A stretch of DNA of 64,000 nucleotides from the NCBI GenBank assembly GCA_022315425.1, contig JAIUPT010000028.1, positions 496,001 to 560,000 of the forward strand, read 5' to 3'. Source of the stretch: Pseudevernia furfuracea (Eukaryota > Ascomycota > Lecanoromycetes > Lecanorales > Parmeliaceae). Shown piece by piece: positions 1-11,079 of the stretch. Numbering within the stretch: the stretch's first letter is position 1; each line of letters begins with the position of its first letter. The notes beneath the pieces were generated by a model. It worked only from the letters and a program-made list of their open reading frames with translations, searched no databases and had not been told where the DNA came from. The position numbers and the translations under genes are program-made.

Positions 1-1472
1 TTATTAAGAAGTAAGCGACCGAGCAACGATATTGAAATTCTACTTTATTTTATTAATAAGAGATCAAATCTAATAATTCTTATAACGTTAGAATGCACAC
101 GTTGAGCTCTATAATCTACGAAAATTTGAAGAAATCATATACAGAGAGAATAGAGTGGTTGAAGTTGTAAAAAGAAATTATTAAATTTTTTGATAAGAGT
201 GCTCGAAAGGCCTAGCGAGCTAACAAAGCGAGTCTAGTCAAAAAGCGTAGAACTAACGATTTGATTATTGACTACACATATAAATTAAGATTTTTTAGCT
301 CAGCCCTATCTTATTCTTTTATATATACTAATAATTTAAACGTAAAAGTATTATTTACTTAAAAAGATATTTTACTCTTAACTAAGTTTATTCGTAATAC
401 TTATTAAACTTTTTATAAGTCGTCTTAAGATCTTTTAATGATTTTTTCTTTTACGAAATCTACTTACGCTTTAACTTCTTTAACTTCTTTTTAATATAAT
501 TAAATAATTTATTATAGATATTAAAAATATAATAAATCGTCGCGTTTTTATTTTAACTTATTAGCTTTATATAAACGCAGAAAGACTTTATAAGCTAAAT
601 TAAATATTTAATTTACAATTAATCGTCTTTATTAAGTTTAAGATAATTTAAGTACTTTATAAAATACTTTGTTATATTATTTCGAAGTAAATAAGATCGT
701 ATTAATATATAATATATTAAGTTTTAACGAACTTTGATATTCTAAAAAAGTTTTAATAAGCGCCTTTGTTATTTTAGCTTATTATTTATAAATATTTAAT
801 TTTCTCGAATTAATTAATTATCGTTATTAAGACGCTTAACTTAAATCGCGAAAAAAAAATTTCTACGTTAATCATAAACGTTTAGATAAATTACAATTTT
901 TCGAATCTAAGAGAGTTAATAAATAGTTTATTAAAATAATAACTAAAAATTTTATATCTTAATAAGAATTATTAATAAATCTTTAATCGCTTTTTGAAAG
1001 TCTATTTTCTTATCGTTATTCTTTTAATTTTTTTAAATTTTCTTATTAATTAGATTAACGTAAATCTTATTAAGAAGCTTCTTTAGAATTAATTAAATTA
1101 TACACGTTATATATAAAATGTATTAAAGATAATTCTCTCTATTTTTAAACTCGTCTTTAACATTAAGTATATTAATAAAATCGATATATAAAAGAGTATT
1201 TATCAAATCGCGAAACATTATATTATTATTTCTCGCGTTATCGATTATTAGAGTTAAAACTCGTTTCTCGATATTATGCTCGACGAGAATTAAATATAAA
1301 ATATCTACGTATTTTCTATTAAAGTGTTTGTCTTTTATATACTTAAACTTAATAAGTTTCTTATATTATATTTAGTCGATATCGATAAAGAACGTTAGAA
1401 TTATCAGATATAAATAATGATTATCGATCGATTAAATATTCATAATTAAAGAGATCTTATTATTATTATTAG
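1..1472. other. AT-rich RIP-decayed repeat DNA, no gene
   Basis: This stretch is very AT-rich with scattered CG dinucleotides and stop codons in every frame. I see no gene. Positions about 60-320 are a copy of a dispersed repeat that recurs at about 19470-19955 and 20330-20540. All three copies share the end 'gattttttagctcagcccta' or a mutated form of it. The rest is probably older transposon sequence whose family I cannot name. Confidence 0.6.
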
Positions 1473-1854
1473 TGTTAGAATTAATATAGAGTTTGTTACG
1501 AGCGTACCCTGCATCCCTTGACACCTCGTACCTTTGACACCTACGCTAGCCCTATTAGGCTTAGCGTGTCTTGGCAGGTTCACTCCGCCATACATATATG
1601 GCCTCCCTCCCAGTCCATAGTTGCTCCTCAGCTTGTTATCTTCGTTACATACTACACTACGGTTATCACCACAGTACGGTCCTTACAGAGTTAAGTCATA
1701 TAGATATATAGAATAAGATAACTAGATATCAAATAACTATATACTGAGAGTAGATTATATATATATAACGAAGTGAACCTATCAAGACACGCTAAGTTTA
1801 AATAAGAGTATCAAAGATAGATGTGTCAAGAAAATATAGAATACGCTCGTAATA
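1473..1854 (-). repeat. LTR (family D) interrupted by a solo LTR
   Basis: The start TGTTAGAATTAATATAGAG and the end near TACGCTCGTAATA match the ends of the solo LTRs at 19550 and 20106, allowing for C-to-T and G-to-A changes. The copy is split by the solo LTR at 1494-1687. Its right end joins DNA at 1855 resembling the interior of the element at 4464-7185, so it is probably one LTR of an older element rather than a solo LTR. No target duplication is visible across it. Confidence 0.55.
1494..1687 (+). repeat. solo LTR (family A), TSD GAGTT
   Basis: This 194-bp sequence runs from TGTTACGAGCGTACCC to GTCCTTACA, with TG..CA ends. It is flanked by an exact 5-bp direct repeat GAGTT (1489-1493 and 1688-1692), the length expected for Ty3/Gypsy-type integration. 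Near-identical copies form the LTRs at 2544-2737 and 8411-8604. This copy has few RIP-type changes, so it may be a younger insertion than its surroundings. It is nested inside another LTR. Confidence 0.85.
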
Positions 1855-2543
1855 TTATTTTCTCTCGAAGAAGCACTAATTCTTAATGCGATAGACTATG
1901 TGTGTTCTCGAAAGAAAAGAAAAAAAAAATGTTATATATGCTTAATTGTTAAAAAAATCATAAAAAACAAAGAACTTTTGCTTTAGCGCTAACTTTGTCG
2001 ATAATTTTAATAATAAATCTACGACGATAATATTTTAACGATATCATATTATTAACATAACGTTATACGATCGCGAGAGTTTTAAAATAATCTTCAGTGA
2101 TGAAGAATTAAAGAAATAATAATCAAGAATAATTTTCGATATAGATTAAGTAGCTAATATTAAATTTACGATCGAAGAAGAAATTCAAAAATAAAGATCT
2201 ATGATTGACTGAGATCTTTCGAATCGCTCGAATCTTAAATCTTAAATCAATATCAAATTTCTTTAAAGTAGCTGAGTGATATTTTCTTTAAAATCAAATT
2301 TATCGAAAGCGATAACGACATTAATAACACGCTTTCAATCTTCGATTATAACGTGTTCGATAATTATAGACTATAACTCGAGAGAAGACGAAGAAGATAG
2401 TTATTATATGATATTATTATTAAACAAGAAGTCGCTGAGTATTCGAATTTGTTATGATAAAAAATAAAGTCTTAACGCTTTTTTAAAATGTTCTGAAATC
2501 GCTTAAAAACGTTATATTCGAGGTTTAATCGAATCGTATATTA
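1855..2543. mobile_element. remnant interior of an older LTR element
   Basis: The segment aligns by eye, in the same orientation, with 4646 to about 5345, the interior of the element at 4464-7185. Shared landmarks are the run 'aaatcataaaaaacaaagaa' and a segment ending in 'cgaggttt..tcg'. Its right end, ATATTA at 2538-2543, recurs at 8605-8610, where matching sequence continues for a short way. The simplest reading is that this is the target into which the 2544-8604 element inserted. It is heavily RIP-mutated and no usable coding frame remains. The small frame at 2276-2467 is probably not a gene. Confidence 0.55.
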
Positions 2544-2737
2544 TTTTACGAGCGTACCCTGCATCCCTTGACACCTCGTACCTTTGACACCTACGCTAGC
2601 CCTATCAGACTTAGCGTGTCTTGGCAGGTTCACTCCGCCATACATATATGACCTCCCTCCCAGTCCATAGTTGCTCCTCAGCTTGTTATCTTCGTTACAT
2701 ACTACACTACGATTATCATCACAGTACGATCCTTACA
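2544..2737 (+). repeat. 5' LTR of the 2544-8604 element
   Basis: The sequence is nearly identical to the solo LTR at 1494-1687 over its full length. The first bases read TTTTACG instead of TGTTACG, so the terminal TG is lost. It ends CCTTACA. Confidence 0.75.
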
Positions 2738-2984
2738 CTATAACAAGCTCATTCCAAACCCTTATCGGGACGCATCTTCATATGTGTTCCAACCAGTAGC
2801 CAGAAAGGCACATGAACTGAAATCAATAGTCAACCAGGCCTTCAGCCGCGAAGAAACCTTCTTCAATCAAAGAATACCCCTCAGAATACCTACATTCTTC
2901 GTGACAACTCAAGCGAACAAGAACTCAGCTTGCTACATTCTTTTCAAAAAAAACAAGTCTTCTCCGCCCGCAACTTCAAACATC

Positions 2985-3265
2985 AGAAGAACTCAATCCC
3001 AGCGACAGAGACCCACATACCAAACTCGCCTGTCGCCTCCATACATCAGATCCTTACCCTTGCCTTGGTTAAGCACGCCAGGAGAAAGAAAGTGTTACCC
3101 GATTCTTAACATCGAAATCTAGAATATTCTCAACATTATCCTTCTCAACATCAAAGAACTCAATCTCAGCGACAGAAAAACCACATACCAAACTCGCCTG
3201 TCGCCTCCGTACATCAGATCCTTACTCTTGCCTTGGTCAAGCACGCCAGGAGAAAGAAAGTGCTC
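2985..3265 (+). repeat. two tandem repeats, period about 168 bp
   Basis: A block of roughly 120 bp around 2985-3095 recurs around 3150-3265, 168 bp downstream. Both copies contain 'aaactcgcctgtcgcctcc', 'tacatcagatccttac' and 'aagcacgccaggagaaagaa'. The pair lies in the leader of the element, between the 5' LTR and the Gag-like region. Short frames over it are open by chance. Confidence 0.7.
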
Positions 3266-3989
3266 CGCTCCGTTTCGATTTCTACCCTACTTCACGAAAA
3301 CCAACCCTCACGAAAATTTCTCAACCACACATTCAACCCGAGTTCTGAACGTCTCATTTCAAGGACAAAACGTTTCAAAACACAGGGTTTTCACGGCGCC
3401 CAATTCGGTTAAGAAACGCCTTCATAGGACCCTTCGCAAGAAAACCTTCTCTGAACTAATACTCCTTCTCCCCTCGCAAAATCAGCCCCGTCTCGCCTTC
3501 ACACCCGAATTTGTCAACAAATCACCCTCTCAGAATAACATCGTCACAAAGAACACACTTCAAAGCATTCACATTCTTTGCGAGATGTCAAACGACTAGC
3601 AAATAAAAAAGTTACATCAGAAACAAAGAAAATCGGTTTCCCGCAACACTCTCAACATCAAAACTTCTATCTCAATTTCTACGAAAACTCGTTCTCTCCC
3701 TTTCATAAATCGACCTCTTAACTGAGTACTCGATTAATCATAAAGTTCTACGAAGAACGACTCGCTATATTCTCTTCTTGATCACATATCTTTTTATTTT
3801 CGCAATCAAAAGAATTTGTCGCGACTGTATTCGTCTATGTTTCTACAAAAGAATGTCATGATAATATATAATATAATAATTGTGCAATCAATCTTGACAG
3901 CTGAAAAGAAGACGATAACGCACTTATATAGCATCTACGTCGATCGCTCAAATATGTCTTTGTCATAAAAATGAGACGAGACTAGGTGA

Positions 3990-4463
3990 AAACGATTCTC
4001 GACGCTCTCAAATTAAGTATTTAAGTCGAGAAAGCTTAAGAAGCTATTGAGAAAGAAGCTCGCAAAGCTGCTGATAAAGAAGCTCAAGAAGCTCAAAAAG
4101 CTACTTAACAAGCTGCTTAGAAAGAAGCTCAAAAACCTACTTTCACATCTCGAGATCTAGTCTTCTTTGATTCTTCGCTGCAGTATAACTTTTCGAAACT
4201 CCGTCTATATTATGACATTAACAAGTTCGTCGAGCATATTTTACAGTGTGCGAATCAGTATCGCGAGGTTGATGTCACGAAACTACTTTCGAAATGTCTT
4301 CGTGATTAGACATTTACATGGAGTCAAAGCATTTAAGAAACTCTAAAAGATGTGATTCTCGTCAAGTACATGAAGATGCTAATAGTCAAATTCGGAAGAG
4401 AGACTTCAAAGTCAGCTTTTCAAACAACTTCGCAAGAGACTTCAAAATCAGCTTCGCAAATGT
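3990..4463 (+). pseudogene. Gag-like fragment, left part
   Basis: In one frame an Ala/Glu/Lys/Gln-rich stretch at about 4040-4135 is followed by FTSRDLVFFDSSLQYNF and NKFVEHILQCANQYREVDVT, then a stop where a Gln codon is likely (TAG at about 4309). The layout resembles the capsid part of fungal retrotransposon Gag proteins, but I cannot assign it to a named family. The frame breaks at 4463, where the nested element is inserted, and Gag-like coding resumes after 7190. Some stops fit CAA/CAG to TAA/TAG changes, as expected from RIP. Confidence 0.5.
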
Positions 4464-4645
4464 TGTCAGAACCAGGCCTAGAAGGATCATAGGAATATGA
4501 GTAGACGAGGATAAAGAGTCTACCGAACTATCTAGGAGGGAGGCTCTGTATATGTAGAAGGCAAGGCCTCCGCCAAGGCTAGGCTAGGCTCCAATGGGCC
4601 TAGCGCCTAGTCGGTGTCAAGGGGATGCAGGGTACGGTCGTAACA
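4464..4645 (-). repeat. 182-bp LTR of the nested element (left)
   Basis: It begins TGTCAGAACCAGGCC and ends GGTACGGTCGTAACA in plus-strand reading. It is the same length as the copy at 7004-7185 and differs from it mostly by transitions. The last 30 or so bases (GGGATGCAGGGTACG..CGTAACA) are shared with the other LTR families here, which shows common descent. Confidence 0.85.
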
Positions 4646-5514
4646 CTACCCCCCCCCCGAAGAAGCGCTGGTCCCCAGTGCGATAGACAGGTGTGTGCCC
4701 CCGAAAGAAAAGAAGAAGAAAAAACAAACGCCATGCATGCTTGGTTGCTGAAAAATCATAAAAAACAAAGAACTTTTGGCCCTAGCGCTCGCTTTCTCGG
4801 TGACTCTAGCGGTGAATTTCCGACGGTGACGTCTTTGACGATACCATGTCGCTAGCGTGACGTCATGCGATGACAGAGGTCCTGGAATGGCCTCCATTGA
4901 CGAAGAATTGAAGAAATGGTGGCCAAGAAGGTGTTTTGCCCTACAGCAGCCATTTGATATTCGAATTTCGAGCAGAGAAGAAATTCAAAAATGAAGGCCT
5001 GTGATTGGCTGAGGCCTTTCGAACCGCTCGAACCTTAAATCTTAATTCAATATCAAATGGGTTTTTGGCGCTGGCGCAGTCTTCTCCTTGAGACCAAATC
5101 CAGCGAGGGCGACGACGTCATCAACAACAAGCTTCGGGCCTTCGGCTATGGCGTCGTCGACAGTTATAGACTATAGCTCGGGGGGAGGCGAAGAAGGTAG
5201 CTGTCATATGACGTTGTTGTTGAGTAATTAGTCGCTGAGCATTCGAATTTGCTTGAGTGAAAAATGAGTCTTGGCGCTTTTCTGAAATGGCCTGGAATCG
5301 CTCAAAAACACCATGTCCGAGGTTTGATCGGATCGCATATTGATTTGAGCGCGCTAGGCCAAATTCAGCCGCCCTATCAGTCAGCGATTTTCAAAATAGG
5401 TGCTTGCGACTGATTCTGACACTATTGTCATAGATATCTCTGACATTTCAGATCGTATATTTCCTAAGTACTCAGTTCAGCGATTGACGATTTGCCGTGC
5501 TTCTGACTATAGAT

Positions 5515-6552
5515 TTAGTTTATCATAACAAGTTCGTCGTCTTCGTCCCATTGTGAAAGTTCATGAAAGTCGAGAGCAGGGTCTGGGCGTGCAATAATAA
5601 CGTATTTGTCCTTCTTTGCGTAAGTCTCAGCTTTTGCTTTAGCGTATTGCTCGACGAATCTCGCTGCTTTCCTCTCAGTTAGATTCTTAGCAAATTGTTG
5701 ATAATGAAGTTGTCTCATCATTATGTACGTCTTTAGCTGAGGTTTTGTCTTCATTATGTAAGTGTCTAGAGCATCGCTTTGATTCAAAGAACGAAGCTCT
5801 GATTTCATTATGAGATATCTTATAAGGTTCTTCTTCTCGTCACATAGACGAGTGCATTTCATAAAAGCTCTATAGAACTCTGAAAAAGACTGATTACCCT
5901 ACGTCAATTTCTTGAAAGCATGTCAATTTATGTGTGAAATAATGAACAGAGATATTTCGTATAAATCGATAAGATGATTTAGAAGTTCGTTGACTGTCGA
6001 ATAAGAACGATATCGTCGTCTAAAAGACACGTATTGACTTGTCTCTCCTCCGAGGCGTGCAATAATATATATAATCTTGAATAACTCGTGAGGATAGTGA
6101 TCACCATTGTGATTCAGTTTGTCTTGAATTCTCATTTTTCAGTCATCAAATTGAACGTGACTATTGATGTCGATGAAAATAGGTGGATTCGATAGTCTTG
6201 AAGTGAGTCTCGGTGCTTGTCTGAAAGACGAGAAAGATCGCTGTCTTAGCGATGATCGAGAAGGAGGTGAATTATGATCTTATATCGACTTATGCTGAGG
6301 TTGCTGCTGGGTATGATATCGTTGAAAGAGATTCTCAGCAGACAAGGATCGCTGTACTCTTGGTATACGAAGCGGAGGCGAATTTGGTGGTGAGAATTTG
6401 ATATGTAGGTTCTCGAATATAAGGTAGAGCTGGTCGCGGCGATATGTAGAGGAGTTTGATCGCGAATTAGGTCTAGAAGAAGAAGAATTTCGACGTCGAT
6501 AAGGCGGAATGTATTTGATAGAGGGAAATGACTGGGTGGAGGAAGAAGTCAT
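5515..6552 (-). pseudogene. Gag-like frames of the nested element, broken
   Basis: Three consecutive minus-strand frames follow one another: 6552-6280 (starts MTSSSTQSFPSIKYIPPYRR, Ser/Arg-rich), 6135-5923 (MRIQDKLNHNGDHYPHELFK) and 5862-5515 (ends ELSQWDEDDELVMIN). They probably represent one former Gag-like protein broken by frameshifts or stops. I do not recognise the family. A basic, Ser-rich head followed by a helical, charged tail is compatible with a retrotransposon nucleocapsid/capsid protein, but this is inference from position inside an LTR element. Confidence 0.4.
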
Positions 6553-7003
6553 TGTTTAAGAAGTTTTTTGATGTTGAGTGTAGGAATTTCGATGTTGGAA
6601 TTGATGCGGGATGTCGAATTTCTTTGTTTCCCATGCAACTTTTTTATTTGTTAACCGTTTGACACCTAGCAAAGAATGTGAATGCTTTGAAGTGTGTTCT
6701 TTGTGAAGGTGTTATTCTGAGGGGGTTATTTGTTTGCAAATTCAGGTGTGAAGCTCAGGCGGGGCAGAATTTGCGAGCAGAGAAGGCGGAGAAGCAGTGT
6801 TCGCTTAGAGAAGGTTTTCTTGCGGAGGTGGGTGTAATGAAGGTTCTTTCGAATAATGTAGGTGATTTGTAATGTAATGAGATGTCTGTATGATAGAAAT
6901 ACTTAGTGTATTCTTTATTAGACTCGGTCACTTGCTTCGAGCAGAAAGAAATAAGTCCGTCAATTCTCTTCGTCGGGTGGCGTACGAAGGAGACTCTTTA
7001 TAA

Positions 7004-7185
7004 TGTCAGAACCAGGCCTAGAAGAATTATAGGGGTATGAATAGACGAGGATAAAGAGTCTATCGAACTATTTAGAAGGGAGGCTCTGTATATGTAGGAG
7101 GCAAGATCTCCGCCAAGGCTAGACTAGGCTTTAATGGGTTTAGCGCCTAGTCGGTGTCAAGGGGATGCAGGGTACGATCGTAACA
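7004..7185 (-). repeat. 182-bp LTR of the nested element (right)
   Basis: This is the direct-repeat partner of 4464-4645. It starts TGTCAGAACCAGGCCTAGAAG with the terminal TG intact and ends GGTACGATCGTAACA. It carries more A/T substitutions than the left copy, as expected if RIP acted unevenly. The 5 bases after it are AATGT, the target duplication. Confidence 0.85.
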
Positions 7186-7190
7186 AATGT

Positions 7191-7600
7191 CTTAAGAGTA
7201 TCATAAATGCACAGTTTGCTTAGCTGCATTCTCCTTCATTAGTCGACTATTAAGTTATAGTCAAATAATCATCTATAACAAGACCTCGTGTAAGCACTGC
7301 GAGAGAACCTTCGAGTCAAAAAATTAGCTGCATAAGCACCTCCGCAATCGAGACTGTCAGAAATCATCTCCCATCAAGACCATAGCGCCTCATAAATCTA
7401 GTCTGTTAACACTCACCCCTACTGAGAGCGCTACTTCTTATTCATCCTTATCTGAAATCTCTACATCTTACCCGACAACATCTCCGCCGGAATATCGTTC
7501 TACAACCTCGCCTTCGATGTATCAGTCATCAACATCAAAAAATTACCTCACAATCGCTAATCTCTACATGCGCTATGCATCTCTCAAATCAGTCAAATCC
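7191..7600 (+). pseudogene. Gag-like fragment, right part, with Cys/His finger
   Basis: In one frame the translation shows YHKCTVCLAAFS, then CKHCERTFESKN, a TAG stop, and LHKHLRNRDC. This gives a C-x2-C-x12-H pattern, with a Cys or His as fourth ligand, like a C2H2/C2HC finger. It is followed by a Ser/Thr/Pro-rich tail (SSLSEISTSYPTTSPPEYRS). It lies directly after the target duplication, so it continues the Gag-like region at 3990-4463. The TAG after ESKN fits a Gln codon lost to RIP. A C2H2-like finger, rather than a retroviral CCHC knuckle, is unusual for Gag. Confidence 0.5.
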
Positions 7601-8410
7601 TCATGAATTCGCTCAGTTACTCGTTTTAGAATCGTTCTTCTCACACTCACAGTCAAGGATTTGTATAAGAAGTTTCATGAACGTCAAATTAATATAAGAT
7701 CTCCAAGTCGCCAAATCGGGTCTAGCGCAGTCAAATCAGCATGCGATGCAAAGACCCCGACAATCGCCTCAAATTTGATTTCTCAGAAGGGCGTCAAGAC
7801 TTTATTTTTCATCATGTCAAAAATCAGTGCTCAGCGACTGAGTTATTAACAACAACGTCAAGTAACGTCTTTCTTCTTCGCATCATCTCGAGCTATAGTC
7901 TATGACTATCGACGTTATTATAGTTGAAGGTCCGAAGCGTGTTATTAATGACGTCGTTGCTCTCGATGAATTTGATCTTATGAAGAAGACTGCGTCAAAA
8001 TCATTTGATATCGATTTAGATTTAAGGTTCGGGCGATTCGAAAGACCTTCAGTCAATTACAGATCTTCATTTCTGAATTTCTTCTCCGTTCGAAAATCGA
8101 ATATTAAATAACTGCTGCATGGCAAAACACGTTCTTGACCACTATTTCTTCAATTCTTCATCAATGAAGATCATTTCTAAACCCCTATCATCGCATAACG
8201 TCATGCTAGCGATATGACATCGTCAAGACGTCATCGAATTAAATTGAAATCAATATCATCGTCGCAAGGAGAAAGCGAGCGCTAGAGTTAAAAGTTCTTT
8301 GTTTTTTATGATTTTTCAGCGACCAAGTATACATAACGTTTGTTTTTTTTCTTCTTCTTTTCTTCTTTTCTATAGCACTGGAGATCAGCGCTTCTCCGAG
8401 AGAGGGATAG

Positions 8411-8604
8411 TGTTACGAGCGTACTCTGCATCCCTTGACACCTCGTACCTTTGACACCTACGCTAGCCCTATCAGACTTAGCGTGTCTTGGCAGGTTCAC
8501 TCCGCCATACATATATGATCTCCCTTCCAGTCCATAGTTGCTCCTCAGCTTGTTATCTTCGTTATATACTACACTACGATTATCATCACAGTACGATTCT
8601 TATA
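8411..8604 (+). repeat. 3' LTR of the 2544-8604 element
   Basis: It begins TGTTACGAGCGTACTCTG and ends GATTCTTATA, where the unmutated family member ends GGTCCTTACA (C-to-T changes). The preceding gagagagggatag is a plausible polypurine tract for second-strand priming. Confidence 0.75.
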
Positions 8605-9032
8605 ATATTAATTTGAGTGCGCTAGATCAAATTCGATCGTCTTATCGTATTACTCGTGTTGTTCATATTGCTTATATCTATAATAGTCTATTCTAATTAT
8701 AATATTTATTATAGAATCGAAAAAATTTATCGTATACATATATATTGTTTATCTTAACTTCTGCTGATAGTCTATTTTAAAAGTATTATTATAGATTTGC
8801 TCTATGTCTTTAAACTCTTATTATCAAATATTCATCTTCTTTATATTTTAATTATAGTCTCTTATTATTTAACATTCGTCGTTATATTGTTTTATAGTGT
8901 TATTTATTATATTTATTCGCTTCGTAGATCTATCGCTTCGACTATTAGTGTCTTATTAATACTAAATTCTTAATATTTGTTTTAAGATCGATAGCGAGTA
9001 CTTCGCTATTAATAATCTATTTAATATAGATT
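8605..9032. other. right flank of the older interrupted element
   Basis: The first 50 or so bases (ATATTAATTTGAGTGCGC and on) match the sequence at about 5336-5385 inside the nested element, in the same orientation. This fits the right half of the older element that was split at 2543. Beyond about 8650 I find no match to other parts of the window and no gene. Confidence 0.45.
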
Positions 9033-9442
9033 TGTCACGGTCGCAAAATCGTCCCATCAAAAATCCCAAGTCAAGTTCACCTGGATTATTCGAATGTCAA
9101 GTTCACCTCAACTACTTAACACTCAAGTTCACCTCAACTACTCAGCACTCAAGTTTCACCTCAACTACTCGACGATGACTAAGCATTCGAACTCGAAAGT
9201 CAAAGTCAGAATCTAAATTTCATTAAGTCAAGTTCACTCTCGCTACCCGGCGCTCGGCTAACTAGCGCCCGCTCGGGCGCTACTGCTAACAAGACTTTTA
9301 CGAGTATTTAAGGAGCGAATTTCTTATAGCGAACTTGTTTCTCTTTCTTTTCTCTTTACGTTCGTCTTATATAATAGATCTAGATCATAACTACTTAATA
9401 TTATCTCAAGTTTAAAATAACACTTCACTTTTCTTCGTAACA
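9033..9442 (+). repeat. 5' LTR of the Gypsy element
   Basis: It starts TGTCACGGTCGCAAAATCG and ends CTTCGTAACA, a short imperfect inverted repeat (TGTCACG..CGTGACA in the 3' copy). It contains several 'caagttcacctcaactac' units that recur within the LTR. It differs from the 3' copy mostly by C/T and G/A changes. Confidence 0.9.
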
Positions 9443-9655
9443 TTACGAACGTTACTTTATATTGTCGTCACTCTTAATCGATAACACTCAGTTAACTCTA
9501 TTCTACACCTTCACTTCAGTCAATATTTATCTTAGTTCTCGTAATTTCAGTCTCTCGTCATAACTTAACGTACTACTAAGTTATTACGTATAGCATTCAG
9601 AGCCTTTAAAGACGTTTTTTAGAATAATCAAGTCAACGACTCTCTATCAGACACG

Positions 9656-10960
9656 ATGTCAGACATTATCGAAGCCGACTTCGATGCCCTCGTATCTCTC
9701 GTTCATCTTTAAATTAACATCTCTAATGATCTAGCTACTGTCGCAGCGCTAGATCTCGAGCGACTTCTGAATATCTATCGTACTCAATAAGCTTTTATCG
9801 ACGTCGTCGTAATAGATAACGACGCTTAGCGCTCTGAAGTGCGAAATCTCGAAATTCAAATAACAAATCTTCGTCGAGAGTTACGTCGCGAACAAGAGAA
9901 ACACGAGCACGCGCAATTAAACAACTTCGTCAGCTTCTTCGAATTAGTTTAGTTCTTCTCTAAGATCAAGAAGACTTACGTCTTTATCGATAATATTCTC
10001 GTCATACGAAAAACACTTAAATATCTCGACTTTAATTCGTACGATGAGAATCGCGAAGCTCTTAAGAGATTTCTTTACAAGTTCAAGATCAAGCTACACT
10101 TCAACTTCGACTGATATTATAATCAGCACGATCAAATTCTATACGTCATAAATCGTCTTAAGAATATCGTCAAACGACGTATTCTTTCTCTAGTAAAAGC
10201 GAAACACGAAATAGCGATTCGCATTATTAAAGAGTTCTATAAGATCTTAAACACTATCTTCGACGATCTCGATAAGAAGACTATCGCATAGCGCTATATT
10301 TAAAAGCTCAGACAAGCGAATCGATTCTTTCATTAATATCTCGCGAACTTTAAAGCTCACATTAATAACATCGACTATAACGAAGAAAATCAACGATTCG
10401 CTTTTAAAAAAGATCTAAGTAGTGAGCTTAGAGCGCTTCTTATATTTATAGACGCGAGTCTGCTTTTCTTCGACGCGCTCAAGAAGCTCTATTAGCGAAT
10501 AAACAACGAACAACGTCAAATTCAATTATTCGTTTCTCGTGTTATTCGTCTTAACTCGAGCGCCCTCGTAACTTCAGTAGTCTCTGCGCTTCGTACGAAT
10601 AATATTCTCGCAGTTTATAGATCTATTAACGATAATAACATCGTCATAAACCTATTCAACGTGACCTCTCGTCTCGCGAAAGCTCGCGAACCTATCTTAG
10701 CTTAGAAACGTTAGAGACGTATCGATAACAAGCTATATCTTTATGTCGAATATAATAATTATATATCTAAAGACTATTCTTTACGAAAATTCATCGAAGA
10801 GCGTAAGACACTTCTTCGCACGATAAAATTCGCGTTTTTAGCTACTCTCGCGATCTTTAAAGCTTCGAACTCGAGAAATGCTTAATCTTCTTATATCGTC
10901 GCGTAAGAGAATCTATTGAATAGATCTCGACTCTATTATTAATATCTTATAATTCATAGT
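9656..10960 (+). pseudogene. Gypsy gag, RIP-inactivated
   Basis: From ATG at 9656 one frame reads MSDIIEADFDALVSLVHL, then continues with about 15 in-frame stops nearly all explained by CAA/CAG to TAA/TAG. A charged coiled-coil-like stretch (LRRELRREQEKHEHAQ) and a helical capsid-like part (RRILSLVKAKHEIAIRIIKE) follow. The layout fits a capsid/Gag protein by position between the 5' LTR and pol. No CCHC zinc knuckle is evident. Confidence 0.65.
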
Positions 10961-11079
10961 CAATCTTAGTTTTTAAGCGATATCTTATTTATACTTATAT
11001 ACTTAATTTAGATAATATTAGCTTAAAAGCAAAAAGTTTATTCGACTGTAATATTAGTGCTAAGTTTTTTCTTAATTCT

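Larger units (their letters stand above)
4464..7185 (-). mobile_element. nested LTR element, TSD AATGT
   Basis: Two 182-bp direct repeats (4464-4645 and 7004-7185) bound the unit, and AATGT flanks it exactly (4459-4463 and 7186-7190). On the minus strand a purine tract (about ten G then TAG) precedes the LTR at 4645, and the open frames at 5515-6552 are also on the minus strand, so I read it as minus-oriented. At 2722 bp it is too short for a full pol, and no polymerase motif is visible. Its interior matches that of the host element in inverted orientation: about 4646-5340 against 7850-8410, and about 6560-6900 against 3300-3700. The two are therefore relatives inserted in opposite directions. 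Confidence 0.8.
2544..8604 (+). mobile_element. gag-only LTR retrotransposon with a nested element
   Basis: Two copies of the 194-bp LTR seen at 1494 bound this unit in direct orientation. A purine-rich tract (gagagagggatag) lies immediately before the right LTR and marks the plus orientation. A second LTR element (4464-7185) is nested inside. Without that guest the element is about 3.3 kb. The interior holds Gag-like coding traces (about 3990-4463 and 7191-7600), and I found no reverse transcriptase, RNase H or integrase. It is therefore probably a non-autonomous TR-GAG-type element. The flanks carry ATATTA at 2538-2543 and 8605-8610. This is consistent with a target duplication, although the exact left end is blurred by mutation. 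Confidence 0.7.
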
